Notes: generated by a model not told the origin, from the sequence alone. Positions 8,296 to 18,076 are shown, counted from the first letter of the stretch. The stretch: DNA of 35,926 nt from Geobacter sp. (GCA_009886125.1 VFJK01000115.1:1-35926), one strand, 5' to 3'. Made by a program: numbers and translations.

Positions 8296-10389
8296 ATGGC
8301 ACATCATATTGTAGAACTTGAATTCAGTGGGCGTAAGCTCACTATCGAAACCGGGAAGATGGCCAAGCAGGCCAATGGCTCGGTTGTGGTCCGAAGCGGA
8401 GATACCATGGTGCTGGTCACAGCCGTGGCATCCAAATCAGCCAAAGAGGGACAGGATTTTTTCCCCCTCACCGTCAATTATCAGGAGAAGGCGTATGCAG
8501 GGGGGAAGATCCCCGGAGGCTTTTTCAAACGTGAAGCACGTCCTTCTGACAATGAAACCCTTACCTGTCGCTTGATCGACCGCCCGATCCGCCCGCTCTT
8601 TCCGGAGACATTCCTGAACGATACCCAGATCATGGCTACCGTTATCTCGGCAGACAAGGACAATGACCCCGGCATCCTCTCCATGATCGGTGCTTCAGCC
8701 GCCCTCGAGGTCTCTGACATCCCGTTTGCCGGCCCCATAGCAGGCGTAAAGATCGGTCGTGTGAATGGCGAATTTATCGCCAACCCGACAGCTGAGCAGC
8801 TTCAACTGAGCGACATGGAGATAATCGTTGCTGCCAGTCGTGACGCCATCTGCATGGTCGAAGGCGGAGCCGACGAACTGCCGGAAGATGTCCTGCTCGA
8901 TGCAATTTTCTTTGGGCACAAGGTTATTCAGCCGATACTCGATGCACAGGAAAAACTGAAATCGTTGGCTGCCGTTGCCAAGCGCGAAGTGCTCCCACCG
9001 GTTGTTGATACCGAACTGAAAAAGAAAGCAGCTGATCTTGCCTATGCTAAAATCAAGGATGCCGTGAAGATCAAATCCAAGCAGGAACGGCATATTGTAA
9101 TCGATGCGGTCACTGCCGACACCGTTGCAGCGCTTTCTGCAGAGTACGAAGGGCGTGGCAAGGAGATCAAGGGCTTTATCGGTGATTTCGAGTATGAGCT
9201 TGTCCGTGAACATATCCTCAAGGACGGCGAGCGGATTGACGGACGTGATATGAAGACGGTCAGGCCGATCACGAGTGAAGTCGGGCTGCTGCCCCGTGCA
9301 CACGGCTCAGCTCTCTTTACAAGAGGGGAGACCCAGGCCCTGGTAGTCGCAACCCTCGGGACCTCAATCGATCAGCAGAGAATCGACTCGCTGTATGGCG
9401 AGAGTAAGAAAAAATTCATTCTTCACTACAATTTCCCTCCGTTCTCCGTCGGCGAGACCAGCTTCCGTCTCGGACCTGGCCGCAGGGAGATAGGTCATGG
9501 CGCTCTGGCTGAACGCGCCGTTTCAGCAGTGCTGCCAGCACATGACGACTTCCCGTACACGATCCGGATAGTTTCCGAGACCCTGGAGAGTAACGGTTCA
9601 TCTTCCATGGCTGCAGTCTGCGGTAGCTCACTCTCCATGATGGATGCCGGTATTCCTCTTAAGGCGCCGGTTGCCGGGATTGCCATGGGACTCATCAAAG
9701 AGGGCGACGATGTTGCCATCCTCTCAGATATCCTCGGTGATGAAGATCATCTGGGCGATATGGATTTCAAGGTAGCCGGAACAGCAGCAGGTGTTACCGC
9801 TCTGCAGATGGACATCAAGATCACTGGTGTCTCACGGGAGATCATGAAGACGGCTCTTGAGCAGGCCCGTGAAGGCCGGCTGCACATACTCGGAAAGATG
9901 GCGGAGTCGATTGCCGCTTCCCGTACCGATATGTCGGCCTATGCACCCCGCATCACGACCATCTTCGTCAAGACCGACAAGATCCGTGACGTTATCGGTA
10001 CCGGCGGCAAGAACATCCGCAATATCACCGAGACAACCGGCGTTGTTGTCGATATAGACGATACCGGCCGGATCAACATCGCCAGCACCGATAAGGCTGC
10101 CTGCGATCTTGCCATCAAGATGATCCGTGATCTTACGGCTGAGGCTGAAGAGGGTAAACTCTACATGGGGACTGTCAGGAAGATCATGGATTTCGGCGCC
10201 TTTGTCGAGATCTTCCCGGGAACTGACGGCCTTGTCCATATTTCAGAGCTTGATACTGAAAGGGTCAAGAATGTCTCCGATGTCCTGAAAGAGGGGGACA
10301 AGGTCCTCGTCAAGTGTATCGGCATCGACAAGCAGGGCAAGATCAAACTTTCGCGCAAAGAGGCTCTTGGGGCAACTCAGGCTGAGTAG
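8296..10389 (+). CDS. pnp: polyribonucleotide nucleotidyltransferase (PNPase)
   Basis: PNPase degrades RNA 3'-to-5' phosphorolytically and is a core part of RNA turnover. The 697-aa product has two RNase PH-like halves: the first contains [20 protein letters not shown], the second [20 protein letters not shown] and a [19 protein letters not shown] active-site segment. These are followed by a KH domain ([14 protein letters not shown]) and an S1 domain ([18 protein letters not shown], then GLVHISEL). Length is normal for the family. The ATG has a good AGGAG site. It lies 217 nt after rpsO, separated by a terminator and a repeat hairpin, and is followed by a strong terminator. Confidence 0.97.
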   Translation: MAHHIVELEFSGRKLTIETGKMAKQANGSVVVRSGDTMVLVTAVASKSAKEGQDFFPLTVNYQEKAYAGGKIPGGFFKREARPSDNETLTCRLIDRPIRPLFPETFLNDTQIMATVISADKDNDPGILSMIGASAALEVSDIPFAGPIAGVKIGRVNGEFIANPTAEQLQLSDMEIIVAASRDAICMVEGGADELPEDVLLDAIFFGHKVIQPILDAQEKLKSLAAVAKREVLPPVVDTELKKKAADLAYAKIKDAVKIKSKQERHIVIDAVTADTVAALSAEYEGRGKEIKGFIGDFEYELVREHILKDGERIDGRDMKTVRPITSEVGLLPRAHGSALFTRGETQALVVATLGTSIDQQRIDSLYGESKKKFILHYNFPPFSVGETSFRLGPGRREIGHGALAERAVSAVLPAHDDFPYTIRIVSETLESNGSSSMAAVCGSSLSMMDAGIPLKAPVAGIAMGLIKEGDDVAILSDILGDEDHLGDMDFKVAGTAAGVTALQMDIKITGVSREIMKTALEQAREGRLHILGKMAESIAASRTDMSAYAPRITTIFVKTDKIRDVIGTGGKNIRNITETTGVVVDIDDTGRINIASTDKAACDLAIKMIRDLTAEAEEGKLYMGTVRKIMDFGAFVEIFPGTDGLVHISELDTERVKNVSDVLKEGDKVLVKCIGIDKQGKIKLSRKEALGATQAE

Positions 10390-10420
10390 TCTCATCACCG
10401 GATGTTTCAGTACGTATACA

Positions 10421-10446
10421 GGGCGGCAGCGATGCCGCCCTTTTTT
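10421..10446 (+). terminator. intrinsic terminator after pnp
   Basis: GGGCGGCA (10421-10428) pairs perfectly with TGCCGCCC (10433-10440) around a GCGA tetraloop, followed by TTTTTT. It closes the rimP-to-pnp gene block. Confidence 0.95.
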
Positions 10447-10476
10447 CATAATTCATACAATTCAACTGCCGTTGTC

Positions 10477-10504
10477 TTGCCAAATCCATTTGTAAAGTTA
10501 TAGT
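10477..10504 (+). promoter_or_regulatory. sigma70-type promoter for the M16 peptidase gene
   Basis: TTGCCA (10477-10482) and TATAGT (10499-10504) match the -35 and -10 consensus at five of six positions each, with a 16-bp spacer. The -10 box ends only 6 nt before the ATG at 10511, and there is no ribosome-binding site. Transcription would therefore start at or next to the start codon. Confidence 0.6.
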
Positions 10505-10510
10505 TATCCC

Positions 10511-11767
10511 ATGGTAAATATCTCTACTCTACCCAACGGCATAAGGGTCATCAGCCAGCGTATTCCGCACTCCTGCTCTGTCACACTCGGCTTATGGGTT
10601 GTCGGCGGTTCACGGCATGAAAAGCCGGAGCACGGCGGTGTATCGCACTTCATCGAGCATCTTCTGTTCAAGGGGACCGGGAAACGAAGCTCATTCGAGA
10701 TCGCCCGCGAGATCGATTCGATGGGTGGATTCATGAACGCCTTCACCGGGCGTGAGTTTGTCTGCTATTACACAAAGGTGTTGGCGGAGTTTTTCCCCAA
10801 GGCACTCGACCTCATGGCGGACATCTTCCTTGATTCGCGCTTTCCTGAGGATGAACTGGAAAACGAACGGAAGGTCATCCTGCAGGAGATCCGGATGCTC
10901 GAGGACAATCCTGACGACCAGCTGCACGAGCTTTTTCATAAAAGTCTCTGGAGCGGTCATCCTCTCGGGATGCCGATCATCGGTACTGTTGAAAGTGTCC
11001 AGGGGATGTCCAGGGATTTTCTCGCAGAGTATAAGAGGTCGACATATCGTGCCGGAGATATAATCATAGCCGTAGCAGGGGCGGTCGAACACCATGAGCT
11101 AATGGCGCTGCTCGGGCCGTATTTCGATTCGATCCCTCCAGGGAGCAGCCGCGGTCTGATCACCCCGCCGACGTACTCAAAAAAATGCGCGAAGATGGAC
11201 CGCGGTCTTGAGCAGATCCTCTTCTCCCTTGGCACCAAAGGCCTTCCCCAGAACCATCCCGGAAGATACGATCTCCTTATCCTCAATACCATTCTTGGCG
11301 GCAGCATGAGCTCAAGGCTGTTCCAGGAGGTGAGGGAGAAGGCGGGGCTTGCCTACTCCATCTATTCGTTCCTGACTTCCCACTCCGATACCGGGGCACT
11401 CGTGATCACTGCCGGTACAACAGCAGACAAGTTTCCTGAAGTCATGAGTATTGTCATGCGGGAACTGCGTCGCCTCAAAGAGGAACCCATCCCGGAAGAG
11501 ATCCTTTCATCCGCCCGGGAACAGCTGAAAGGCAATATTTTGCTCTCTCTCGAAAGTAGTGATAATATTATGTCCAAACTTGCCAAAAATGAGATATATT
11601 TGGGCGGGTATCAATCTATCGAGCAGGTCATCGCCGGGTTCTCTGCAGTTAACGGAGAGACGCTTCTTGACCTCTGCAATGAGCTTTTCGATGAAAACAA
11701 TTTTACACTGCAGCTGCTTGGCAGCATGTCGGAAATAAATTTTGACATTTCAGACCTTTCCATATGA
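10511..11767 (+). CDS. M16 family zinc metallopeptidase
   Basis: The 418-aa protein is a mitochondrial-processing-peptidase-like M16B protease. The inverted zinc motif HFIEH is at residues 46-50, and the third ligand is probably Glu126 in ERKVILQEI, about 76 residues later as expected. The C-terminal half contains the R-Y-type segment [25 protein letters not shown]. It is usually annotated as an insulinase-family protein downstream of pnp, with unproven substrates. No signal peptide is visible. The ATG has no Shine-Dalgarno sequence and a promoter ends 6 nt upstream, suggesting leaderless translation. dut overlaps its 3' end. Confidence 0.93.
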   Translation: MVNISTLPNGIRVISQRIPHSCSVTLGLWVVGGSRHEKPEHGGVSHFIEHLLFKGTGKRSSFEIAREIDSMGGFMNAFTGREFVCYYTKVLAEFFPKALDLMADIFLDSRFPEDELENERKVILQEIRMLEDNPDDQLHELFHKSLWSGHPLGMPIIGTVESVQGMSRDFLAEYKRSTYRAGDIIIAVAGAVEHHELMALLGPYFDSIPPGSSRGLITPPTYSKKCAKMDRGLEQILFSLGTKGLPQNHPGRYDLLILNTILGGSMSSRLFQEVREKAGLAYSIYSFLTSHSDTGALVITAGTTADKFPEVMSIVMRELRRLKEEPIPEEILSSAREQLKGNILLSLESSDNIMSKLAKNEIYLGGYQSIEQVIAGFSAVNGETLLDLCNELFDENNFTLQLLGSMSEINFDISDLSI

Positions 11768-12230
11768 GACCCCGAAAAAGTCGGAGCAGATCAAGGTAGC
11801 AATCAAGCGGATCCGTCCTGAAACTGACATCACTCTCCCCTGTTACATGACGCAGCATTCGGCCGGAATGGATCTCTATGCTGATATTACGGAAGACGTC
11901 ACGCTTCTTCCCGGAGCACGTGCACTTGTGCCGACCGGTCTCTCTATCGCCCTCCCTGACGGATACGAAGCACAGATACGTCCTCGCAGCGGGCTTGCCC
12001 TGAAGCACGGGGTGTCGCTTCTCAATAGTCCGGGGACAATAGATTCCGACTACCGCGGCGAGATCGGGGTGATACTTGTCAATCACGGAGCTGAGCCGTT
12101 CGTAGTCAGACGGGGAGAACGCGTTGCCCAGATGATAGTCGCCCCGTACAGTCGTATCGTATGGGATGAGAAGGCTGAACTCGATGATACTGCCCGGGGA
12201 GAGGGCGGATTCGGCCATACCGGAAGGTAG
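11742..12230 (+). CDS. dut: dUTP diphosphatase
   Basis: dUTPase hydrolyses dUTP to dUMP, keeping uracil out of DNA and feeding dTMP synthesis. All five family motifs are visible: [44 protein letters not shown] and the C-terminal GEGGFGHTG that closes over the active site. The start is unclear. The only usual initiation codon in frame upstream of the conserved region is TTG 11742, giving 162 aa with a ~15-residue non-conserved N-terminal extension. Nearby ATG codons (11726, 11764) are out of frame. The gene overlaps the M16 peptidase gene by 26 nt, so it is probably translationally coupled. Confidence 0.92.
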   Translation: MTFQTFPYETPKKSEQIKVAIKRIRPETDITLPCYMTQHSAGMDLYADITEDVTLLPGARALVPTGLSIALPDGYEAQIRPRSGLALKHGVSLLNSPGTIDSDYRGEIGVILVNHGAEPFVVRRGERVAQMIVAPYSRIVWDEKAELDDTARGEGGFGHTGR

Positions 12231-12238
12231 GGGATTCT

Positions 12239-12434
12239 TTGAATCCGTGACGGTGAGAACCGTCTCTCACTGCAACGCCTTTTGCAAACCCCTCTAAATC
12301 TCCCCTTGTCAGGGGAGACTTCAAAGCTTCCCCCCTGATAAGGGGGGACAGAGGGGGGTTGATTTTAGCATACCATGCCGGCGATCAGCCCCGGCTGTTT
12401 CCGTTCGATACGGCTCTCACCGTCACGGATTCAA
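12239..12434. mobile_element. MITE-like element with 25-bp terminal inverted repeats
   Basis: The 25-bp ends (12239-12263 and 12410-12434) are inverted copies differing at one position; the core is GAATCCGTGACGGTGAG. Inside is a second, imperfect palindrome (about 12286-12362) rich in runs of C then G, of the CCCCTCT...AGAGGGG type. There is no coding capacity. The 196-bp length, long inverted ends and intergenic position fit a non-autonomous transposable element or a mobile hairpin repeat. Clear target duplications were not seen. It fills nearly all of the dut-aminopeptidase gap. Confidence 0.75.
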
Positions 12435-12489
12435 GCTAAAGCGAAGAAAATCCGAAAACAATACATTCAAAACTTGTACAGGAGTGGCA

Positions 12490-13602
12490 GTGAGAGATTC
12501 ACGTATTACAGAATGGGCGAAGGTTCTGGTCGAATATTCAACACGGGTGAAAAAAGGTGATGTCGTCCTGATATCTGCCGGGGGTATCGAGGCGCTTCCA
12601 TTGGTCAAAGAGTTGTATGTTGCCTGTCTGGCAAAAGGGGCGAAGTATGTCGAATATGAGTTCGCACTTCCCGAGATAAACAGGCATTTTTACAATTCAG
12701 CAAGCCGTGAACAGTTAGCCTATTTCCCGGCCCACAGACTCGACTTCATGAAGCAGGCGACCGTCTATATAGCTATCGGCGCTGCCGACAACTCGATGGT
12801 CATGGCTCAGGCGAATCAGAAGAACATGATAGCCTACTCGAAGATAACCCGACCGATCGTCGATCAACGGGTGAAGCACACCCGCTGGGTCGTGACCCGT
12901 TATCCTACGCACGGAGCTGCTCAGGAAGCGAGGATGAGTCTGGAGGAGTATGAGGATTATGTCCTCAGTTCATGCTGTCTGGACTGGGGAGTCGAGTCCA
13001 GGAAACAGGAGAAGTTGAAAAAAATGATGGACAGGACCGACAGGGTACGGATAAAGGCTTCCGATACGGACCTTCTCTTCAGTATACAAGGGCTTGACGG
13101 GATAAAATGTGACGGCAGATACAATATCCCGGACGGCGAGGTCTTTACCGCACCGGTGAAAGAATCTGTCGAAGGGTATATCACCTATAACTGCCCGACC
13201 ATTTATCAGGGTAAGGAGTTCAACAGTATCAGGCTTGAATTCACGAAGGGGAAGATTGTAAAAGCCGATGCCGGGAAGATGACAGCCGATCTTAACAGGA
13301 TTCTCGACACTGATGACGGCTCCAGGTTCATAGGCGAGTTTGCGATCGGCGTAAATCCGGGCATCCGTCGCCCTATGAGGAATATTCTTTTTGACGAGAA
13401 GATCTTCGGTTCGATACACTTCACCCCGGGTCAGTGCTATGATGAGTGCGACAATGGCAACCGTTCTGCTGTCCACTGGGATATGGTCAAGCTCCTGGAG
13501 GGTGACGGCGAGATATGGTTCGATGATCTCCTGATACAGAAGGACGGCCGTTTTGTTCATAAAGACCTTCTTCAGTTGAACCCGCCTGATCTCCCATGCT
13601 GA
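12490..13602 (+). CDS. M29-type (aminopeptidase T/S-like) metallopeptidase
   Basis: The ~370-aa product resembles M29 metallo-aminopeptidases, which remove N-terminal residues using two metal ions. The conserved C-terminal metal-binding series is present: NIPDGEVFTAP, then IGEFAIGVNPGI, FDEKIFGSIHF and SAVHWDMVKL, supplying the expected Glu, Glu, His and His/Asp ligands. Two GTG codons compete for the start. GTG 12484 overlaps the AGGAG site (12480-12484), whereas GTG 12490 lies 5 nt after it, so 12490 is preferred. The next gene overlaps by 7 nt. The natural substrate is unknown. Confidence 0.88.
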   Translation: MRDSRITEWAKVLVEYSTRVKKGDVVLISAGGIEALPLVKELYVACLAKGAKYVEYEFALPEINRHFYNSASREQLAYFPAHRLDFMKQATVYIAIGAADNSMVMAQANQKNMIAYSKITRPIVDQRVKHTRWVVTRYPTHGAAQEARMSLEEYEDYVLSSCCLDWGVESRKQEKLKKMMDRTDRVRIKASDTDLLFSIQGLDGIKCDGRYNIPDGEVFTAPVKESVEGYITYNCPTIYQGKEFNSIRLEFTKGKIVKADAGKMTADLNRILDTDDGSRFIGEFAIGVNPGIRRPMRNILFDEKIFGSIHFTPGQCYDECDNGNRSAVHWDMVKLLEGDGEIWFDDLLIQKDGRFVHKDLLQLNPPDLPC

Positions 13603-14213
13603 TTGAGATAAACCCTGATAATCCGCAACCGCGCCTGATAGCCAAAGTCGCAGCAGCGCTGGAGGCAGGAGCGGTCATTGCGTATCCGACAGATACGACG
13701 TACGGCATCGGCTGTAGTATATTCAATAGAAAGGGGATTGAACGGATCTATCAGATTAAGCAGAGAGAGAAGAACAAACCTTTTTCCTTTATCTGCGCCA
13801 ACCTGTCCGATGTCGCAAAATATGCCAAGGTCAGCAACTACGCTTTCAGGCTCATGAAAAGGTATCTTCCCGGGCCATATACGTTCGTCCTTGATGCGAC
13901 GAGGATTGTGCCGGACCTCGTCCAGACGAAGCAGAAAACCGTCGGGATACGGATCCCGGATAACAGGATATGCCTTGACCTGGTAACGGCTTTCGGGCAT
14001 CCACTTGTGACTACCAGTGCAAACCTCTCAGGCGAGGAGCCGATCGGTGATCCCGGAGTCATCTTCGACTCCATGAATAATCAGCTTGATATCGTAGTCG
14101 ATGGAGGGTTCCTCCCGCCTGACGTAAGCTCGGTTGTCTCCCTTATCAGCGACACAGCTGCAGTGCTTCGTAAAGGGGTCGGTGATGTCAGCTGGTGTGC
14201 GGATAGGGGATGA
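13596..14213 (+). CDS. YciO/TsaC (Sua5-YrdC) family protein
   Basis: The 205-aa protein belongs to the Sua5/YrdC/YciO superfamily, whose TsaC members make threonylcarbamoyl-AMP for the t6A modification of tRNA. Visible motifs are AYPTDTTYGIGCSIF, IKQREKNKPFSFIC, LPGPYTFVLDAT and TTSANLSGE. The opening NPDNPQPRLI and overall length match E. coli YciO more than TsaC. The nucleotide-binding motifs are intact, so enzymatic activity is plausible. Whether it is the cell's essential t6A enzyme depends on other paralogs outside the window. Its ATG lies inside the end of the aminopeptidase gene, and its own stop overlaps the next ATG (ATGA). Confidence 0.85.
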   Translation: MLIEINPDNPQPRLIAKVAAALEAGAVIAYPTDTTYGIGCSIFNRKGIERIYQIKQREKNKPFSFICANLSDVAKYAKVSNYAFRLMKRYLPGPYTFVLDATRIVPDLVQTKQKTVGIRIPDNRICLDLVTAFGHPLVTTSANLSGEEPIGDPGVIFDSMNNQLDIVVDGGFLPPDVSSVVSLISDTAAVLRKGVGDVSWCADRG

Positions 14214-14566
14214 GAAAAAGGACAGTACGAAAAGGCCTCCGGCTTCTTGCAGTCGCACTGCTGCTCCTTGTGCTCGGGACATTCTACAGCCAGCAGGTAA
14301 ACACGATATTTGCTCTCCCCGCAGACGGGGCGACAGAGTTTGTGCGCCTTGCGCTCTTCTGGGGAGGGATGTTAGGGGGAGCTGCAATAATCATACTGTC
14401 TGTCGGCCTTGTCCAGAGGTCAAGCGGGGATGAAGGCATCAGGCTTTTCCCGGCGGTTTTACTGATACTGATAATGACGGCTCTTTTTTTCGCTCTTTTT
14501 TATCGGTCACTCACAGCTCCTCCTTCGCAAAAACCACTTCGTCCCGGTGAGACCCTGATCATATGA
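14210..14566 (+). CDS. small three-TM membrane protein, unknown function
   Basis: The 118-aa product is very hydrophobic, with three probable membrane segments: about residues 10-28 (LLAVALLLLVLGTF), 44-66 (LALFWGGMLGGAAIIILSVGLV) and 79-98 (LFPAVLLILIMTALFFALFY). The N-terminus is strongly basic (MRKRTVRKGLR), which fits a cytoplasmic N-terminus. No recognised domain. Both ends overlap neighbours by ATGA, so it is clearly translated as part of this operon. It may partner the NERD-domain membrane protein that follows, but this rests only on the overlap. Confidence 0.8.
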   Translation: MRKRTVRKGLRLLAVALLLLVLGTFYSQQVNTIFALPADGATEFVRLALFWGGMLGGAAIIILSVGLVQRSSGDEGIRLFPAVLLILIMTALFFALFYRSLTAPPSQKPLRPGETLII

Positions 14567-16164
14567 ACAGACTCAAGTTTCCTGAATACAGATATATCCT
14601 GTTGAGTCTGACCAGATTCATTCTGATCCTTGCGGTATCTCTTTCACTGGCTACTTTCCTCAACCGCGATACGTATCAGGATTTCTACGGTAAAAAGCTT
14701 TTCAGGCTCCATACGTTGGACCTGAAAACTATTGCCGAACAGATGACAATCAAGGTCAATTTCTTCCTTTCGCAAGGGAGCAGGGAGAGTCTGCAGGATG
14801 TTCTCGATGCAGGATTCGGCTATTTCGGATTTGTCGTTACAGACTGCACCTCGATTGAGAAAACATGCCCGGAGCAGAAGATCCTCTTTGCTTCTGATAA
14901 AAGTCTTCCCTGGCTGCATTTCCCATCTGTCTCCACCCTGCCAAAAGGTTCCTTTACCGTTCTGAAACGGCTTGATCATGCTGGTGATGCTGCCCTGGCT
15001 GCTCCTCATAATAAGCGCCTGGATGTGATAATCGGTCGTCTTTATGTTATCAGGAATATTCCGGTAAGCTTCGCTGATGATTTCCTTGGCTGGATGCACG
15101 CTCCTTTCAGTGACATCGGGGCACGGCGCTTCTACCTCAGGACGACTCTTGCTTTTATCGCCGGCTCAGTCATCTTCTGGGGGCTTGCTGAACTCTATTT
15201 CATGATCCGCCGGAGACAGCGGAAACTCCTGCGGCGTAGAGAGATCGAGTTAAAACAGTCAGTCAACCGGCAGATGAAACAGTTAACTGAAAACGATGCT
15301 CATATCACCAGGCTGAACGAACAGACGACGCGTCAGTATGAGGCGTATGTAGATAAAATCCGTTCTCTGAACAGGAAAATGAAGAACGAAGAGGAGTGCC
15401 GTGAACTTGCCGAACAGATCATCAGCGAGCTTGAACACGACAAATCGCTTGAGGCTGCCAAGTACTCTGAAGATCTGGCAAACGTGCGGCGTGAGATGGA
15501 GCGCCTTGAAGGGAAGGTCAGGGAGTTCGAGGACTCTTCGGACCAGACGCGCGAGTCTTCCTACAAGGAGCTTGAAGATGCGGTGAGGATGCCTCTTTTT
15601 TCCAATCATTTCGAAAACCGGATATTCGAGGTCATATCATCATCTGAAAACTACAGGAAAGGGAGCTGGCGTCTGGTCAGCAATTTTGATGTCGCTCCAG
15701 GACGCAACTATCGGCAGTTCACCGACTTTATCCTCTTTAATCAGGATGCGGTTATTATTATAGAGGCAAAATATTATCCTGGTCTGATTGATTCGCCCGG
15801 AGATTTCCTCAACGACATCTGGCTGAGTACCGGTTCGCAGAAGAAAAAAATCGATTGCCTCTGGGGAGAGAACCCGTATCACCAGATAAATGAATATTCC
15901 AAGAGCCTGATGAAGATCCTGAAACAGAGAAGCCCCTGGAGTTTTCAGATTTTCGGCGTAATCCTCTTCCCGGATGAAGCTGATATCTCAAAAGTCGGGG
16001 AACATCTCGGCAAGTTTTATCGGGTTACTAAAGTCTCCGGACTCCTGAATATGGCTGAAGGGATATTTGATGAGGCACGCCGCTTCCAGTCTGCAAAAAA
16101 CCCCAGGAGGCCCAAGGCGGAGCAGGTTGAAGATATGCTCCGTGGCCGCAAGGTGTCGTCATGA
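14563..16164 (+). CDS. membrane-anchored coiled-coil protein with NERD nuclease-like domain
   Basis: The 533-aa protein has a TM segment near residues 11-32, a ~150-residue extracytoplasmic region and a second TM at about 190-212. A long charged coiled coil (about 220-340) follows, then a C-terminal NERD-type domain (about 344-480). The NERD core is visible: Asp388 in QFTDFILFN, then Glu401 and Lys403 in IIEAKYY, matching the D...ExK pattern of restriction-endonuclease-like folds. The layout suggests a sensor outside the membrane and a cytoplasmic nuclease-like output, but no activity is known. It overlaps both neighbours by ATGA and is followed by yacG. Confidence 0.82.
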   Translation: MNRLKFPEYRYILLSLTRFILILAVSLSLATFLNRDTYQDFYGKKLFRLHTLDLKTIAEQMTIKVNFFLSQGSRESLQDVLDAGFGYFGFVVTDCTSIEKTCPEQKILFASDKSLPWLHFPSVSTLPKGSFTVLKRLDHAGDAALAAPHNKRLDVIIGRLYVIRNIPVSFADDFLGWMHAPFSDIGARRFYLRTTLAFIAGSVIFWGLAELYFMIRRRQRKLLRRREIELKQSVNRQMKQLTENDAHITRLNEQTTRQYEAYVDKIRSLNRKMKNEEECRELAEQIISELEHDKSLEAAKYSEDLANVRREMERLEGKVREFEDSSDQTRESSYKELEDAVRMPLFSNHFENRIFEVISSSENYRKGSWRLVSNFDVAPGRNYRQFTDFILFNQDAVIIIEAKYYPGLIDSPGDFLNDIWLSTGSQKKKIDCLWGENPYHQINEYSKSLMKILKQRSPWSFQIFGVILFPDEADISKVGEHLGKFYRVTKVSGLLNMAEGIFDEARRFQSAKNPRRPKAEQVEDMLRGRKVSS

Positions 16165-16361
16165 AATCATCGGTGAAGAGTTCATTTAAAATCAAATGCC
16201 CGATCTGCAAAAAAGAGGTCGGATGGGAAGAGACCCCTACTCGACCGTTCTGTTCCGAGCGCTGCCGGCTTATAGACCTTGGTTCCTGGGCTTCAGGCGA
16301 GTACTGCGTCCCTGGCAGAGAAGTTCTGAACGAGAATGAAGACGAAAAGGAACAGTTTTAA
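16161..16361 (+). CDS. yacG: zinc-binding protein YacG (DNA gyrase inhibitor family)
   Basis: The 66-aa product has the YacG four-cysteine site, Cys13-x2-Cys16 and Cys31-x3-Cys35 (CPIC...FCSERC), followed by the diagnostic [13 protein letters not shown]. In E. coli YacG binds GyrB and inhibits gyrase. The acidic C-terminal tail ([10 protein letters not shown]) is usual. Its ATG overlaps the stop of the NERD gene, and gltX begins 17 nt after its stop. Confidence 0.9.
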   Translation: MKSSVKSSFKIKCPICKKEVGWEETPTRPFCSERCRLIDLGSWASGEYCVPGREVLNENEDEKEQF

Positions 16362-16378
16362 TCCACAAGGAGTTGCAC

Positions 16379-17791
16379 ATGTCCAAGATCCGTCTACGCT
16401 TCGCCCCCAGTCCGACCGGTTATCTGCATATCGGCGGAGCACGCACCGCTCTGTTCAACTGGCTTCTTGCCAGGAAAACAGGCGGGACGTTCATCCTCAG
16501 AATCGAGGACACCGATGTAGCCCGTTCAACCCAGGAGTCCGTAGATGCCATACTTCAAGGTATGGAGTGGCTTGGTCTGGATTGGGATGAAGGGCCTTTC
16601 TACCAGTCCGAGAACTTTCCGCTCTACAAGGAGAAGGTTCAGGACCTGCTTGCAGCAGGCAAGGCATACCGGTGCTACTGCAGTGCGGAAGAACTGGAGG
16701 CCAAGCGGGAGAAGGCACTTGCAGAGGGGAGAAAACCTAAATACGACGGTACCTGTCGCAATCTGGGCGGTTCCGATGATGGCAGACCGTTTGTTGTCCG
16801 CTTCAAGGCTCCCCAGTATGGGGTCACATCTTTCATTGACCTGATCAAGGGACCGATCTCCTTTAATAATGAAGAGCTGGACGACCTGATCATCCAGCGG
16901 AGCGACGGCACGCCGATCTACAATTTTGTCGTTGTCGTTGACGATGCCATTATGGGAATAACCACGGTCATTCGTGGCGATGACCATATCAACAACACGC
17001 CGCGTCAGATCCTGCTCTATGAGGCCCTTGGCTACGCTGTGCCGACCTTTGCTCATGTACCGATGATCCTCGGCAGCGACAAGACCCGTCTTTCCAAGCG
17101 TCACGGCGCGACAAGCGTCATGGCATACCGCGACATGGGGCTGCTGCCGGAAGCTATGATCAATTACCTGGTCAGGCTTGGCTGGAGCTCTGGTGATGAG
17201 GAGATATTCAGCAGGGAAGAGCTGATAGAGAAGTTCTCTATCGAAGCAGTAGGAAAGTCTGCCGGGGTGTTCAATCCGGACAAGCTGCTCTGGTTGAATG
17301 CTCATTACATCAAGACCGGCGATACCGAACGTCTCGCCGGTCTGCTGCTCCCTTTTCTGGCTGAGCGCGGGATCGATCCTGCTTCCGGCGGACCCGACCT
17401 TCAGGCTGTTGTCAAGACTCTCCAGGAGAGGGCAAAGACCATGCTGGAGATGGCAGACGGTGCGGTTTTCTATTACACCCCGGAGCTTTCTTATGATGAA
17501 GAGGCTGTGGCCAAGCAGATCAAACCTGAGACTTCAAGTTATCTGCAGAGTCTGACGACAGCCCTCAAAGCCGGCCCTGAGTTCAGTCACGATGGAATAG
17601 AGTCGATATTCAAGGAGGTCTGCGCCGGACTCGGGATCAAAATGGGCCAGATCGGCCCTGCGGTCCGGATCGCATTGTCCGGCGGTACTGTCTCGCCAAG
17701 CATCTATGAAGTTATGGAAGTGCTGGGAAAGGAAGAGACCTGTCGCCGTCTTGAGCGCGCTATTGCCCGTTTTACGGCAGGGCAGGGGTAG
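16379..17791 (+). CDS. gltX: glutamyl-tRNA synthetase
   Basis: GluRS charges tRNA-Glu (and in many bacteria lacking GlnRS also tRNA-Gln). The ~470-aa class I synthetase shows [21 protein letters not shown] with the HIGH-type motif and the KMSKS equivalent in [11 protein letters not shown]. The C-terminal helical anticodon-binding region is complete. A TTG at 16373 would add two residues, but ATG 16379 has AAGGAG at the right distance. It is the last protein gene of the overlapping run and lies 48 bp before tRNA-Gly. Confidence 0.96.
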   Translation: MSKIRLRFAPSPTGYLHIGGARTALFNWLLARKTGGTFILRIEDTDVARSTQESVDAILQGMEWLGLDWDEGPFYQSENFPLYKEKVQDLLAAGKAYRCYCSAEELEAKREKALAEGRKPKYDGTCRNLGGSDDGRPFVVRFKAPQYGVTSFIDLIKGPISFNNEELDDLIIQRSDGTPIYNFVVVVDDAIMGITTVIRGDDHINNTPRQILLYEALGYAVPTFAHVPMILGSDKTRLSKRHGATSVMAYRDMGLLPEAMINYLVRLGWSSGDEEIFSREELIEKFSIEAVGKSAGVFNPDKLLWLNAHYIKTGDTERLAGLLLPFLAERGIDPASGGPDLQAVVKTLQERAKTMLEMADGAVFYYTPELSYDEEAVAKQIKPETSSYLQSLTTALKAGPEFSHDGIESIFKEVCAGLGIKMGQIGPAVRIALSGGTVSPSIYEVMEVLGKEETCRRLERAIARFTAGQG

Positions 17792-17798
17792 AAATCGA

Positions 17799-17828
17799 TT
17801 GACAGGAAGGGTGACTCTGGGGTAAAAA
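17799..17828 (+). promoter_or_regulatory. candidate promoter for tRNA-Gly
   Basis: A perfect TTGACA (17799-17804) is followed after 18 bp by TAAAAA (17823-17828). Transcription would start about 5 nt before the mature tRNA 5' end. The tRNA could also be read from the gltX operon. Confidence 0.5.
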
Positions 17829-17839
17829 CATACTCCATC

Positions 17840-17914
<75 letters not shown>

Positions 17915-17921
17915 TAAATTC

Positions 17922-17955
17922 AAAGGGTTAGGCAAGTTGCCTAGCCCTTTACCTT
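17922..17955 (+). terminator. tRNA-Gly terminator supplied by the element
   Basis: AAAGGGTTAGGCAA (17922-17935) pairs with TTGCCTAGCCCTTT (17937-17950), with one G-U pair and the inner bases forming the loop, followed by ACCTTTT. It lies 7 nt after the tRNA, on the element side of attL. A different terminator follows attR. Confidence 0.75.
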
Positions 17956-17958
17956 TTC

Positions 17959-17978
17959 ATAGGGCACACATAGGGCAC
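17959..17978 (+). repeat. left pair of 11-bp-spaced ATAGGGCAC repeats
   Basis: ATAGGGCAC occurs at 17959-17967 and 17970-17978, with starts 11 bp apart (about one helical turn). A matching pair (ATAGGGTAC) with the same spacing and orientation is beside attR at 35140-35159. They are probable integrase arm-type or excisionase sites. Confidence 0.7.
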
Positions 17979-18046
17979 GCCATAAGCAAAATGGAAACAT
18001 TCAGCAACGCCAGTAAGTGATTCCGATTCGTCAATTCCCCCGTAAG

Positions 18047-18076
18047 ATTTCCTGATATTTCCTCATTTTCCCTCAT
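18047..18076. repeat. three tandem decamers (iteron-like)
   Basis: ATTTCCTGAT, ATTTCCTCAT and TTTCCCTCAT follow each other without gaps. The 10-bp period matches one helical turn. They may be protein-binding repeats for the replication protein or excisionase. The array is short, so chance cannot be excluded. Confidence 0.5.

Noticed and set aside
12375-12560. Short frame across the right end of the MITE-like element
   Set aside because: It runs out of frame into the aminopeptidase gene and has no ribosome-binding site or motif.
16526-17305. A 259-aa minus-strand frame inside gltX
   Set aside because: Antisense shadow of a certain gltX; no motif or ribosome-binding site.
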